From Acrocarpospora pleiomorpha (GTDB lineage: Bacteria > Actinomycetota > Actinomycetes > Streptosporangiales > Streptosporangiaceae): 64,000 nucleotides of DNA. This document shows, in pieces, positions 49,701 through 58,649 of this stretch. The notes below the pieces were generated by a model. The model saw nothing but the letters and a program-made list of their open reading frames with translations, made no database searches and was not told the origin of the DNA. The position numbers were made by a program, and so were the translations under genes. The DNA lies in NCBI RefSeq assembly GCF_009687885.1, contig NZ_BLAF01000022.1:62001-126000 (forward strand), written 5' to 3'. The number at the start of each line of letters is the position of its first letter. The stretch's first letter is position 1.

Positions 49701-51887
49701 GTGATCACCACCTTAGGTCGCTCTAGGATCCGCTCGAAGGTCGTCGCGCTGACGGTGGCGGCGGCGCTTTCCATCGCTGGAGCGGTAGCCCTGGTCTCCA
49801 CCGAGGCCGCCGCGGCTGTTGGAGTGGAAAACGAGGGCGCCGACTGCACCGTGCCCGCCCTGCCCAGCGAAGGATCTTTGCCCACCAACTCCAGGCTCCC
49901 CGATCCCTTCAGGAAGCTGGACAATACCCGCATCTCCACTAAGTCCGACTGGCGCTGCCGACGCGAAGAAATCAAGAGGCTGGCAGAGCGCTTCGTTTAC
50001 GGCGAGAAGCCCGGAAAGCCGACAACCGTCACGGGAACGGTCTCGAACACCAGCATCATCGTGAACGTGAACCACAACGGCAGGAGTTCCAGCTTCTCGG
50101 CGAGCGTCTCACTGCCGAGCGGCACCGGACCTTTCCCCGCCGTCGTTGTCTATGGAGGATTTGGCGCGGACACAGCCGTCATCCGAGCGGCCGGCGCCGC
50201 CGTCATCAGCTACGACCCCTACGTGGTCGGACGCGAGGGCACCCCACGGAACAACAAGCAAGGCGCGTTCTACAGCATCTACGGCAACACCAGCAGCACC
50301 GGGCTGCTCGTCGCCTGGGGCTGGGGGGTGAGCCGGATCATCGACGTCATCGAGCAGTCAGGCGGCAACATTCTCAAAGCGGACGCGACCGGCGTCACGG
50401 GATGCTCGCGGTTCGGCAAGGGCGCCTTCGTGGCCGGTGCGTTCGACCAGCGCATCGCGTTGACCATGCCGATCGAGTCGGGCAGCGCCGGTGTCCCCAT
50501 CTTCCGCGGGATCCCCGGCGAAGGCGCCCAGAGCCTGAGCAGCGCCTACGGCGAGCAGCCGTGGTTCGGCGACGCGTTCGGCTCCTTCACGGGCAGCCCG
50601 AACAGGCTTCCGGTGGACACGCACGAAACGGTGGCCATGATCGCGCCGCGAGGGCTGTTCATCATGGACAACCCGCACATCGCCAACCTGGGCCCCCGGT
50701 CCGCGAGCGTGGCGGCCCTGGGCGGCGCCGAGGTCTACCGGGCGCTCGGCGCAGGCGAGAACATCACCTACTGGTCCGACGTCCAGGACGGCACCCACTG
50801 CGCCAACAGGCCTGAATGGCGGACCCCGCTGCAGCAGAACATCCAGAAGTTCCTGCTGAAGACGGGCAACGCCGCCGGCGCGATCAGGATCTCGTCCAGG
50901 GCGCAGGGCAACCTGGCCGACTGGCGCGACTGGACGACGCCGACCCTCACCGACTCCACCCCGAACCCGACCGACACCACCCCGCCGAGCACCCCGGGCA
51001 CCCCGACCGCGTCCGGCGTGACCGCCACCAGCGCCACCCTGACCTGGGCCGCCTCCACCGACCAGGGCGGTTCCGGCCTGGCGGGCTACAACATCTACCG
51101 CGAGCAGGGCACGACCGACCCGCAACTCGGCCAGTCCACCACCAACTCGACCACCCTGACCGGGCTGACCGCGAACACCCAGTACCAGGTGTACGTCCGG
51201 GCCCGGGACGGCGCGGGCAACCTGTCGGGCAACTCCGCCTTGGTCACCTTCACCACGGCCACCACCGGAGGCGACACCTCGCCGCCGACCGCCCCGGCCG
51301 GGCTCGCCGCCGCGGGAACCGCGTCCACGAGCACGAACCTCACCTGGACGGCCTCGACCGACGACACCGGCGTGAGCGGCTACGACATCCTGCGCGCCCC
51401 CGGCGCCACCGGCGGCACGTTCACCCAGGTCGGCACCTCGACCACCACCTCGTTCGGCGACACGGGCCTGACCGCCAACACCACCTACCGCTACCAGGTC
51501 AGGGCACGCGACGCCGCGGGCAACCTCTCACCGGTCTCCAACACCGCCCAGATCACCACCCAGCCCGGCACATCCACCGGAACCTGCTCGGCCGTCGCGA
51601 CCGTACAGACCCAGTGGAGCAACGGGTACGTGATCCAGCCGCTGACCATCACCAACACCAGCACCTCCACGATCACCGGCTGGACGGCCACCTTCACCCT
51701 TCCGGCCGGCCACACCCTGACCGGCTCCTGGAACGGCACCGTCACCATCAGCGGCCAGACCGTGACCATCAGGAACGTCGGTCACAACGGCACCCTGGCC
51801 CCCGGAGCCAGCACGACCAGCGTCGGCTTCCAGGCCAGCCGCCCGAACGGCAACACCGCGCTGCCGTCCGGCTACACCTGCGCCTGA
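49701..51887 (+). CDS. secreted CE15 glucuronoyl esterase with two FnIII domains and CBM2
   Basis: 728 residues. A signal peptide (about 1-38, ending near A-A-A) is followed by a CE15 domain with the family motif G-C-S236-R-F-G-K, a glutamate in PIESGSAG (E259) and histidine in DGTHCA. Two fibronectin-III domains (about 425-515 and 525-615) lead to a C-terminal family 2 cellulose-binding module (about 628-728) with a Cys pair and surface tryptophans. CE15 enzymes cut ester bonds between lignin and glucuronoxylan; the CBM2 would hold it on cellulose or xylan. GTG 49701 follows GGGAGAG. A 15-bp terminator follows. Confidence 0.9.
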   Translation: MITTLGRSRIRSKVVALTVAAALSIAGAVALVSTEAAAAVGVENEGADCTVPALPSEGSLPTNSRLPDPFRKLDNTRISTKSDWRCRREEIKRLAERFVYGEKPGKPTTVTGTVSNTSIIVNVNHNGRSSSFSASVSLPSGTGPFPAVVVYGGFGADTAVIRAAGAAVISYDPYVVGREGTPRNNKQGAFYSIYGNTSSTGLLVAWGWGVSRIIDVIEQSGGNILKADATGVTGCSRFGKGAFVAGAFDQRIALTMPIESGSAGVPIFRGIPGEGAQSLSSAYGEQPWFGDAFGSFTGSPNRLPVDTHETVAMIAPRGLFIMDNPHIANLGPRSASVAALGGAEVYRALGAGENITYWSDVQDGTHCANRPEWRTPLQQNIQKFLLKTGNAAGAIRISSRAQGNLADWRDWTTPTLTDSTPNPTDTTPPSTPGTPTASGVTATSATLTWAASTDQGGSGLAGYNIYREQGTTDPQLGQSTTNSTTLTGLTANTQYQVYVRARDGAGNLSGNSALVTFTTATTGGDTSPPTAPAGLAAAGTASTSTNLTWTASTDDTGVSGYDILRAPGATGGTFTQVGTSTTTSFGDTGLTANTTYRYQVRARDAAGNLSPVSNTAQITTQPGTSTGTCSAVATVQTQWSNGYVIQPLTITNTSTSTITGWTATFTLPAGHTLTGSWNGTVTISGQTVTIRNVGHNGTLAPGASTTSVGFQASRPNGNTALPSGYTCA

Positions 51888-51892
51888 CCCTC

Positions 51893-51926
51893 CTGACCCA
51901 CCCACACGCAGGTGTGGGTGGGTCAG
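51893..51926. terminator. perfect bidirectional terminator between CE15 and HpcH genes
   Basis: A perfect 15-bp stem, CTGACCCACCCACAC with its complement, and a 4-base GCAG loop. It begins six bases after the CE15 stop and its 3' arm includes the stop codon of the convergent HpcH-type gene (51923-51925). Confidence 0.88.
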
Positions 51927-52789
51927 CTCATCGACAGGGTACGGCGAGCCTGACGGATGACGGCCTCGTCGACCATGCGGCCATCGTCGTCCACCAGGAC
52001 GCCGTCAGAGGTGCTCTCGAACCGGGTGATCAGCGCCTGGGCGCGCGCGAGCTCGCCGGGAGTCGGCGTGAAAACCTCGTGCACGATGGGGATCTGCGCA
52101 GGATGGATGCAGGCGCGACCGTGGAAGCCCAGACGGCGCAGGGCGTGCGTGGAGCGACGGAGCGCGTCCTGGTCTGAGATGGCGGTGCTCACCGGGCCCA
52201 GCGGTGGGGCGAGACCTGCGGCGGCCGAGGCGAGGACGACGTGCGAGCGCGCCCAGAGAAGCTCGCGTTCGTCGTCGCCGGGGTCGACGCCCAGGTCGGC
52301 GCGGAGGTCGGCCTCGCCCAGCTGGAGGCGGGCGACCCGGGGGGCCTCGGCCAGCAGGGGCGCGCGCAGGACGGCCGCGGCGCTCTCCAGGATCGGGCAG
52401 AGCACGAGGTGCGGGTGGTCGGCCAGCCGGCGATCCAGCTCGGCCAGCCACTTGACGCTCTCGGTCTTGGCGACGCAGATCCCGGTCACGGCGGGATGGG
52501 CGACTGCGGCGAGGTCGGCCAGGCCCGCCTCGCCGGGGTTGATCCTGATCCAGACCTGCGTCTGGCCGGCCACGGCCGGTCCGTCGGAGGCGAGCCAGCG
52601 GGCGACCGTCGCGCGGGCCTGCGGTTTGGCGGCGGCGGGGACCGCGTCCTCCAGGTCCACGATCAGGGAGTCGGCGCCGCGAGTGGCGGCACGGGCCAGC
52701 TTGTCCGGCTGGTCCCCGGGGACATAGAGGGCAGACCTGACCAGGCCTGGCGCGGTCCGGGCAGATGCGGTCCGGTCAGGCGTGATCAT
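51923..52789 (-). CDS. HpcH/HpaI-family CoA-ester lyase (citramalyl/malyl-CoA lyase type)
   Basis: 288-residue CitE-like aldolase. SALYVPGDQPDKLARA and SLIVDLEDAVP at the start bind CoA and substrate. ILESAAAVL and LGEADLRADLG hold the Mg-ligand glutamate and aspartate. ACIHPAQIPIVHEVF near the end is typical of the family. It cleaves malyl-, citramalyl- or related 3-hydroxyacyl-CoA into two pieces. ATG 52789 overlaps the end of the hydantoinase gene by 14 bases. It is the last gene of the operon and may supply the final carbon-carbon cleavage. Confidence 0.85.
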   Translation of the reverse strand: MITPDRTASARTAPGLVRSALYVPGDQPDKLARAATRGADSLIVDLEDAVPAAAKPQARATVARWLASDGPAVAGQTQVWIRINPGEAGLADLAAVAHPAVTGICVAKTESVKWLAELDRRLADHPHLVLCPILESAAAVLRAPLLAEAPRVARLQLGEADLRADLGVDPGDDERELLWARSHVVLASAAAGLAPPLGPVSTAISDQDALRRSTHALRRLGFHGRACIHPAQIPIVHEVFTPTPGELARAQALITRFESTSDGVLVDDDGRMVDEAVIRQARRTLSMS

Positions 52790-54245
52790 AAGGGCGTGCC
52801 AGGTAGCGGCCGGACGGGCTGCCGACGACCTTGCCCGCCTCCAGGATGCGGGTGCCGCGCAGGAAGGTGTCGGTGACCTCGGCGGTGAGCTCGAAGCCTT
52901 CGAAGGGCGTGTACTCCTGGGTGGACTCGGAATCCTCGGCGCGGACGGTCCAGGTGCGGGCGGGGTCGACCAGCGCGATGTCGGCGTCCTTGCCGGGCGC
53001 GAGGGAGCCCTTGCCGCGCAGGCCGTACCGGACGGCGGGGTTGCGGGAGGTGAGGGCGGCGATGCGGCCGTAGGAGAGGCCGCGGCGGCGACCTTCGGTG
53101 ATCATGCCGGGGAGCAGGTACTCGGCGCCGCCGAAGCCGGACTTGGCCAGGAAGACGTCGTCGCGCGGGTCGCCGAACTTCAGCTCGTCGCGGCAGCAGG
53201 CGTGGTCGCTGACCACCCAGTCAACGGTGCCGTCGGCCACGTACTCCCAGAGCGCCTCCACGTCCTCGCGGGGCCGCAGCGGCGGGTTGACCTTGCCGCC
53301 CAGGCCGTGCGCGGTGGTGATGTCGGCGAGCAGGTGGCCCACGGTGACCTCGCGGCGGAAGTCGATGTGCGGGAAGGCGGTGGCCATCCGCACCGCCGCG
53401 TCGACCGCCTTGCGGGAGGACAGGTGGAGCAGGTTGATGGTGGGCAGGCCGGTCTCGTGCGCCAGGTAGGAGGCGATGCTGACGGCCAGGCCCTCGGAGT
53501 GCGGGGGCCGGGAGGCGCTGTAGGCGGCCAGGCCGGTCAGCTCGCCGGCCTCCTCGACCATCCGGGTGTAGGCGGTCATGATCTCGGCGGTCTCGCAGTG
53601 CAGGGAGAGCGAGATCTCCTCGGCCAGGTGTGGGAACCGTTCCCTGGCCGCGCGGACGCCGCGCATCACGAACTCGAAGTGCGCGTAGTCGTACCGCTCG
53701 CCCGGCGGGGTCATCAGGAACGCGCTCTGGTCGGCCGAGCGCCCGTGCAGCCCGTGGCCGCCGTAGAACATGAAGACCTTGAACGAGGTGACGCCGAACC
53801 GCTCCACCAGGTCGGGGATCTCCTCGATGTGTCGGCGGGACATCGGCGCGAGGTGGAAGGCGTAGTCCACGTGCGCGCCGCCCCGCGCCAGGTCCAGCAC
53901 CTCGGGGAAGAAATCGGCGTAGTCGCCGCCCTTGTTCAGGTAGTACTGGCCGGTCCGCATGTAGGTGAGGGCGGAGGTGACCCCGCCCTGCGCGCAGGCC
54001 CGGCTCTCACTGGCGGTGTCCTCGGCCAGCGGGTTGTAGATGCCCCAGTGCTGGTGGGCGTCGACCACGCCGGGAAAGGCGAGCTTCCCACCGCCGTCCA
54101 CCACCTGGGGAACGCCGGTCACGTCGAGGCCGGGCCCCACTGCGGCGATCTTCCCGTCCCGTACGGCGATGTCGCCCGCCACCGGCTCGTCCCGATCGGG
54201 ATCGACGACCAGGACATTCTTGATCACCAAGTCGAATTCAGTCAT
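52776..54245 (-). CDS. dihydropyrimidinase/hydantoinase-type cyclic amidohydrolase
   Basis: 489-residue cyclic amidase. Metal ligands are in sequence: H-x-H in VVDAHQHWG, candidate carboxylated lysine in TSFKVFMFYGG, His in SLHCETAE, His in NLLHLSSRK, and Asp in WVVSDHACC. This is the full dinuclear hydantoinase/allantoinase set. GGAGGAA precedes ATG 54245, which overlaps the PrpD-type stop (ATGA). It should open a ring imide or ureide. With the M20 homologue in the operon it recalls hydantoin or pyrimidine breakdown, but the other enzymes point to a different, unassigned substrate. Confidence 0.88.
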   Translation of the reverse strand: MTEFDLVIKNVLVVDPDRDEPVAGDIAVRDGKIAAVGPGLDVTGVPQVVDGGGKLAFPGVVDAHQHWGIYNPLAEDTASESRACAQGGVTSALTYMRTGQYYLNKGGDYADFFPEVLDLARGGAHVDYAFHLAPMSRRHIEEIPDLVERFGVTSFKVFMFYGGHGLHGRSADQSAFLMTPPGERYDYAHFEFVMRGVRAARERFPHLAEEISLSLHCETAEIMTAYTRMVEEAGELTGLAAYSASRPPHSEGLAVSIASYLAHETGLPTINLLHLSSRKAVDAAVRMATAFPHIDFRREVTVGHLLADITTAHGLGGKVNPPLRPREDVEALWEYVADGTVDWVVSDHACCRDELKFGDPRDDVFLAKSGFGGAEYLLPGMITEGRRRGLSYGRIAALTSRNPAVRYGLRGKGSLAPGKDADIALVDPARTWTVRAEDSESTQEYTPFEGFELTAEVTDTFLRGTRILEAGKVVGSPSGRYLARPYDHA

Positions 54246-55666
54246 CGCCGTTCCTCCAGTTCCGCCAGCGGGCGGAGCAGCTCGCTCACGTGCGCCAAGC
54301 CGGTCAGCCCGCGCACCCGTTCTGCCACCTCGGCGGCCCGGCCGTCCGGCAGCCACCCCTTGGTGTTGTCCAGGAACTTGCCGGTCAGCTCCGCCTCCGA
54401 CAACGGCCGGTCCGGGCCACCCCGGTTGGTCAGCACCTCCTGCCGCCACTCCCTGCCATCCAGGTCGACGGCGGTCAGGATGGCGGGGAACTGGGCCGGG
54501 AAGATCGCGGTAGCCCTTTCGTCGGCCACCACCTCGACCTTGGCCATCAGCGCCCGGCGGCGGGGGTCGCGGGCCAGCTCGTCGGTGTAGTCGTCCAGGC
54601 TCGCGCCCAGCCCACCACCGCCGAGCAGCCCGGTGACCACCGCGTACGGCCCGCTGAACTGGGCCTGGTAGCCGGTCTCCGGCGTGCGCTTGACCTCGAT
54701 CGGCTGCCCGATGGTGCGGACCACGGGCGCGGGCACCCCGAGCACCAGCCGGGCCACCCGATCCGGGTCCAGGCCCTGCTCCCGCAACGCGCGGGCCGCG
54801 TCCACGGCGGTGTGGGTGAAGTGGTTGGCCGGATACGGCTTGAAGAAGATCCCGGGAACCGCCCACTCGACCCCGAGGCCGCCAGTGATCTGCGCGGCGT
54901 CGTACTGTCCGCCGAGGAACGCCTGGAAGAAGCCGAACCGGCCCTCCAGCACGGTCGGCGGGCCGGTGAAGCCGCGCCGGACCAGGTCGGCGGCGGTGAC
55001 CGCGGCATGCGCGGCCCACCCGCAGTGCAGCCGCTTGACGGTGCCGCCGGTCCGGTTGGACTCGATCAGGCCGGACGCCATGGAGGCGGCCACGCCCAGG
55101 CAGTCGAGCAGCCCTTCGGCGTCCAGGCCGAGCAGCAGCCCGGCGGCGACCGAGCCGCCGAGCGTGCCGCAGATGGAGGTGGCGTGCTGCCCGCGCTCGA
55201 AGAACGTGGAGTTGCCGGCCTGCGGGTCGTACCCGGCCATGCCGAGCCTGGCGCAGACCTCCAGGCCGACCGCGATGGCCCGGACCACCTCCTCGCCGCT
55301 CGCGCCGGACAGTTCGGCGGCGGCCAGCGCGGTCGGCACCACGGACGCGCTCGGGTGGAGCACCGACGGCAGGTGGGTGTCGTCGTAGTCGAGCGAGTGG
55401 GCCAGCACGCCGTTGGCCAGCGCCGCCAGCGGCGCGGGCGACCCGCCGGGACCACCGCCGACGACGTGCGCCTGCGCCGCCCCGCCCTGATCGCGGACGT
55501 ACGACACGATGGCCGCGCTGGTGGGCAGCCGGTGCGCGGCCACGCACAGGCCGAGCACGTCCAGGACCCGCTGCTGCACGCTGACCACGACATCGGTGGG
55601 GAGCGAGCCGAAGGAGGTGTCGGCGGCGAACCCGGCGAGGGTCCGGCCGAGGGTCGGCTCGGCCAT
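54242..55666 (-). CDS. MmgE/PrpD-family dehydratase/isomerase
   Basis: 474-residue MmgE/PrpD protein. Hallmarks are AHSLDYDDTHLPSVLHPSASVVP, the active-site loop common to methylcitrate dehydratase, aconitate decarboxylase and imidodisuccinate epimerase, and FKPYPANHFTHTAVDAA in the second domain. ATG 55666 overlaps the stop of the cyclase (TGATG). The family acts on small di- or tricarboxylic acids, so a carboxylate intermediate is expected here. Together with the CoA-transferase and HpcH lyase it resembles itaconate/citramalyl-CoA-type routes; the exact reaction is not resolved. Confidence 0.85.
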   Translation of the reverse strand: MAEPTLGRTLAGFAADTSFGSLPTDVVVSVQQRVLDVLGLCVAAHRLPTSAAIVSYVRDQGGAAQAHVVGGGPGGSPAPLAALANGVLAHSLDYDDTHLPSVLHPSASVVPTALAAAELSGASGEEVVRAIAVGLEVCARLGMAGYDPQAGNSTFFERGQHATSICGTLGGSVAAGLLLGLDAEGLLDCLGVAASMASGLIESNRTGGTVKRLHCGWAAHAAVTAADLVRRGFTGPPTVLEGRFGFFQAFLGGQYDAAQITGGLGVEWAVPGIFFKPYPANHFTHTAVDAARALREQGLDPDRVARLVLGVPAPVVRTIGQPIEVKRTPETGYQAQFSGPYAVVTGLLGGGGLGASLDDYTDELARDPRRRALMAKVEVVADERATAIFPAQFPAILTAVDLDGREWRQEVLTNRGGPDRPLSEAELTGKFLDNTKGWLPDGRAAEVAERVRGLTGLAHVSELLRPLAELEERR

Positions 55667-56493
55667 CACGCCCCCCCGACGACGGCGAGCGGGCGCACGG
55701 GAGAACCCGTCGCGCCGTGCAGGGGCAGTGGGGCCAGCACGAAGGTGAACTCGTGCACGCCGACGGCGGCGAGTTCCTCCAGCGCCATCGTCTCGATCAG
55801 GTAGATGCCGGCCTCGACCAGCAGCACCCGGTGCGCGGGCAGCGAGCTGTGCCCCCGGCCGGGGCCCAGCCGCTCGAACGCGATGGTGTCCGCGCCCGCG
55901 GCGTGCACGCCCCGTTCGGCCAGCCAGTACGCCCCCGCCTCGCCGATGCCGGGCACGCCGGTGTCGTGCCCCAGGTAGCGGGTGCGATCCGGGTCGTCGA
56001 AGTGGCGTCCCCAGCCGCTGCGGATCAGCACCACGTCACCCGGCCCGACCGGGGTGCTCTGGGTGCTTTCCGCAAGTTCCAGGTCGGCGGGGGTGATCTC
56101 GTAGCCGCCAGGGCAGGGCCGCCCGAGGCGCGGGATGTCCAGCAGGACGCCGCGGCGGAACATCGGCTCGATGGTGTGCACCCCGTGGTCGGGGTAGCCG
56201 CCCTCGCGGCAGGCCAGCTGGGCGTCGGCGCCGCCGTGCAGCAGGCCGTCATGCGAGACGTGGGCCAGGGCGTCGATGTGGGTGCCGACGTGGGTGCCCA
56301 TGACCAGCATGTCGTTGGCGGCCGAGCCGCCGTCCCCGCGGACCCGGTCGCCGTGCCGCCGGGGCAGGGTGCGCCAGTAGGCGGGATGGTTGGGCGACTG
56401 CGGCATGCCGACAAACAGGGGGCGGGCCAGGTCGTAGACGGTCAGCCCGCCGCGTACCGCCGCGAGCAGCGGGTCGATTCCGGTGATGGTCAT
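55666..56493 (-). CDS. cyclase-family hydrolase (kynurenine formamidase-like)
   Basis: 275-residue cyclase (PF04199-type) with the metal motif H-V-G-T-H-I-D-A-L-A-H, a variant of H-x-G-T-H-x-D-x-P-x-H with leucine for proline, and later ligands in ADTIAFERLGPGRGHSSLPAH. The family includes kynurenine formamidase, isatin hydrolase and related ring-opening amidases. It could act on a ring or N-formyl intermediate before or after the hydantoinase. ATG 56493 has GAGAAG upstream, 47 bases after the CoA-transferase stop. Confidence 0.83.
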   Translation of the reverse strand: MTITGIDPLLAAVRGGLTVYDLARPLFVGMPQSPNHPAYWRTLPRRHGDRVRGDGGSAANDMLVMGTHVGTHIDALAHVSHDGLLHGGADAQLACREGGYPDHGVHTIEPMFRRGVLLDIPRLGRPCPGGYEITPADLELAESTQSTPVGPGDVVLIRSGWGRHFDDPDRTRYLGHDTGVPGIGEAGAYWLAERGVHAAGADTIAFERLGPGRGHSSLPAHRVLLVEAGIYLIETMALEELAAVGVHEFTFVLAPLPLHGATGSPVRPLAVVGGA

Positions 56494-56540
56494 GTCTTCT
56501 CGTTTCTTCTGCTGGGCGGCCTTCTTTCGCGGGAATACGC

Positions 56541-57743
56541 CTATGCCACGATCTGCTCCTCCCGCAGGGCGGCCAGCTCCGCCGTGTCCAGGCCCAGCTC
56601 CCCGGACAGCACGTGGTCGGTGTCGGCGCCGAGGTCCCGGCCGGTGAACCTGATCCGGCCCGGGGTGGCCGACATCCGCCACATCACGTTGTGCATGAGC
56701 AGCGGGCCGAGGTCGGCGTCCTCGACCCGGGTGAGCATGCCGGTCTCCCGCACATGCGGATCTTCGGCCAGGTCGCGGGAGTCGTAGACGGGAGCGACGG
56801 CGGCGCCCGCCTCCGCGAACGCGGCCAGCACCTGGTCGCGGGGCCGGGCCGCGATCCAGTCGCCGACCACCTTGTCCAGCAGCTCCACGTGCTCGGCCCG
56901 GCCGCGGCCGGTGGCGAACCACGGTTCGTCGATCAGCTCGGGGTCGCCGACCAGGCGCATCAGCCGCTCGGCGATCTGCTGGGCGCTGGTGGAGACGGCC
57001 ACCCAGTGGCCGTCGCCGGTCCGGTAGGTGTTGCGCGGCGCGTTGTTGGTGGAGCGGTTGCCGTGCCGGGTCTCGACCACGCCGAGCTGGTCGTAGACGG
57101 TGGGGGAGGGGCCGACCGCGGTCATCAGCGGCTCCAGCAGGCTCATGTCGATGACCTGGCCGGGGTGTCCTGGGGTGCGTTCCCGGTGGAGGAGGGCCAT
57201 CGTGGCGGCGGCGGCCGCGGCGATGCCGCACACGCTGTCGGCCAGGCCGAAGGCCGGGAGGGTGGGCGGGCCGTCCGGGTCGCCGGTGAGGTGGGCGAAA
57301 CCGCTCATCGCCTCGGCCAGGGTGCCGAATCCGGCCCGGCCCGCGTAGGGACCTTGCTGGCCGAAGCCGGTGATCCTTACTATGACCAGCCCGGGGTTGA
57401 CCTCGTGCAGCAGGTCGGGGCCGAGCCCCCAGCGTTCCAGGGTGCCGGGACGGAAGTTCTCCACCAGCACGTCCGAGCGCTCGACCAGGCGCAGGAGCAG
57501 GGCGGCGCCCTTCGGGTCGCTGAGCTTCAGGCCGAGCGTCCGCTTGTTCCGGGAGATCTCCTTCCACCACAGCGGATGGCCGTCCTTGGACGCGCCGTGC
57601 CCGCGCATGCCGTCCCCGGCCACCGGGTGCTCGATCTTCAGCACCTCGGCGCCGAAGTCGCCCAGCAGCTGGGCGCAGAGCGGCCCGGCCAGGATGGTCG
57701 AGACGTCCAGGACCCGCAGCCCGTGCAGCGGTCCGTCCGGCAT
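56541..57743 (-). CDS. CaiB/BaiF family III CoA-transferase
   Basis: 400-residue single-domain family III transferase. GLRVLDVSTILAGPLCAQLLGDFGAEVLKIE is the N-terminal CoA-binding region. The aspartate in FGLADSVCG aligns with the catalytic Asp of formyl-CoA transferase. DMSLLEPL and RNTYRTGDGHWVAVS complete the fold. ATG 57743 follows GGGGG at six bases; TTG 57755 is less likely. It lies just after the IclR gene; the 37-base gap holds three TCGT repeats spaced 10 bases apart. It would activate the carboxylate for cleavage by the HpcH-type lyase. Confidence 0.88.
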   Translation of the reverse strand: MPDGPLHGLRVLDVSTILAGPLCAQLLGDFGAEVLKIEHPVAGDGMRGHGASKDGHPLWWKEISRNKRTLGLKLSDPKGAALLLRLVERSDVLVENFRPGTLERWGLGPDLLHEVNPGLVIVRITGFGQQGPYAGRAGFGTLAEAMSGFAHLTGDPDGPPTLPAFGLADSVCGIAAAAAATMALLHRERTPGHPGQVIDMSLLEPLMTAVGPSPTVYDQLGVVETRHGNRSTNNAPRNTYRTGDGHWVAVSTSAQQIAERLMRLVGDPELIDEPWFATGRGRAEHVELLDKVVGDWIAARPRDQVLAAFAEAGAAVAPVYDSRDLAEDPHVRETGMLTRVEDADLGPLLMHNVMWRMSATPGRIRFTGRDLGADTDHVLSGELGLDTAELAALREEQIVA

Positions 57744-57756
57744 TGCTACCCCCAAG

Positions 57757-57780
57757 TCGTGAAATATCGTGAAAAATCGT
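57757..57780. promoter_or_regulatory. helically phased TCGTGAAA direct repeats
   Basis: TCGTGAAA at 57757-57764 and again at 57767-57774, then a partial TCGTTCA at 57777, each 10 bases apart. They fill the short gap between the IclR stop and the CoA-transferase start. The one-turn spacing suggests an operator for the adjacent IclR protein; this is inferred. Confidence 0.45.
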
Positions 57781-58596
57781 TCAGGCGACGTCGCCTGGCG
57801 CGCCCGCGGCCGGGCGGTACCCGAGGTCGCTGGATATGTCGGCGGCCACCGCCACGATCTGCGCGGCCAGCGCGTCCCTGCGGCTGCGGGTGAACATGTC
57901 CTGGTGGCCGCAGAGCGAGACCGAGCCGACCACCTGGCCGGTCGCCCCGTACACCGCGGCGGCGACGCTGGCCGCGCCCGACTGGCGCTCGCCGGAGCTG
58001 GCGGCGTAGCCGATGCGGCGGATCCGGTCGATCTCCTCGCGGAGCGTGTCGGCCGAGGTGATGGTCGCGTCGGTGACGCTGTCCAGCCGGTGGTGGGCGA
58101 TGTAGTCGTCCACCTCGCCGTCCGGCAGCGCCGCCAGGATGGCCTTGGAGGACGATCCGGCGTGCAGCGGGTGGCTGGTGCCGAGCGCCACCGACATGCG
58201 GATCTCGTGGGTGGACAGCACCTGGTCCACGTACACCCGGGACCAGCCCTGCCGCAGGGACAGCGTGGAGGTCTCGCCGGTGCGTTCGGTCAGCGCCACC
58301 AGATGCCGGTGCGCGACCGCCGCCACGTCGAACTCGCGCATCGCCGCCAGGCCGATCTTCAGCGCCAGCGGCCCCAGCTGGTAGACCTTCGTGTCCTCGT
58401 CGAACCGGAGGAACCCGCCGACCACCAGCTCGCGCAGGATCCTGTGGGCCACTGCCTTGGACAGGCCGGTCTCCCTGGCGAGCATGGAGACGCCGGGCGG
58501 CCGGGGTGACCGGGCCACGGCGTCCATGACCGACAGGGCGCGGGCGATGCCCGATCGGGAAGGGCCCTGCTCTTCTGCCAGGTCGTTGGGGTCCAT
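57781..58596 (-). CDS. IclR-family transcriptional regulator
   Basis: About 271 residues. The winged helix-turn-helix (SGIARALSVMDAVARS, SMLARETGLSKAVAHRILRELVVGGFLRFD) is followed by an IclR effector domain with GTSHPLHAGSSSKAILAALP and GYAASSGERQSGAASVAAAVYG. ATG 58596 is chosen because AAAGG lies five bases upstream; ATG 58623 is in frame but has no clear ribosome site. It is encoded in the middle of the second island on the same strand as its neighbours and is the likely regulator of the CoA-transferase to HpcH genes. Confidence 0.86.
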   Translation of the reverse strand: MDPNDLAEEQGPSRSGIARALSVMDAVARSPRPPGVSMLARETGLSKAVAHRILRELVVGGFLRFDEDTKVYQLGPLALKIGLAAMREFDVAAVAHRHLVALTERTGETSTLSLRQGWSRVYVDQVLSTHEIRMSVALGTSHPLHAGSSSKAILAALPDGEVDDYIAHHRLDSVTDATITSADTLREEIDRIRRIGYAASSGERQSGAASVAAAVYGATGQVVGSVSLCGHQDMFTRSRRDALAAQIVAVAADISSDLGYRPAAGAPGDVA

Positions 58597-58649
58597 CGGA
58601 GCCTTTTCTGTGGAAATGGTCATGGGGGAAGTCCAGTGGCAGGCGCGGC

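Noticed and set aside
52782..54590. 602-residue plus-strand open frame
   Set aside because: Antisense to the hydantoinase gene, whose own translation has all metal ligands in order.
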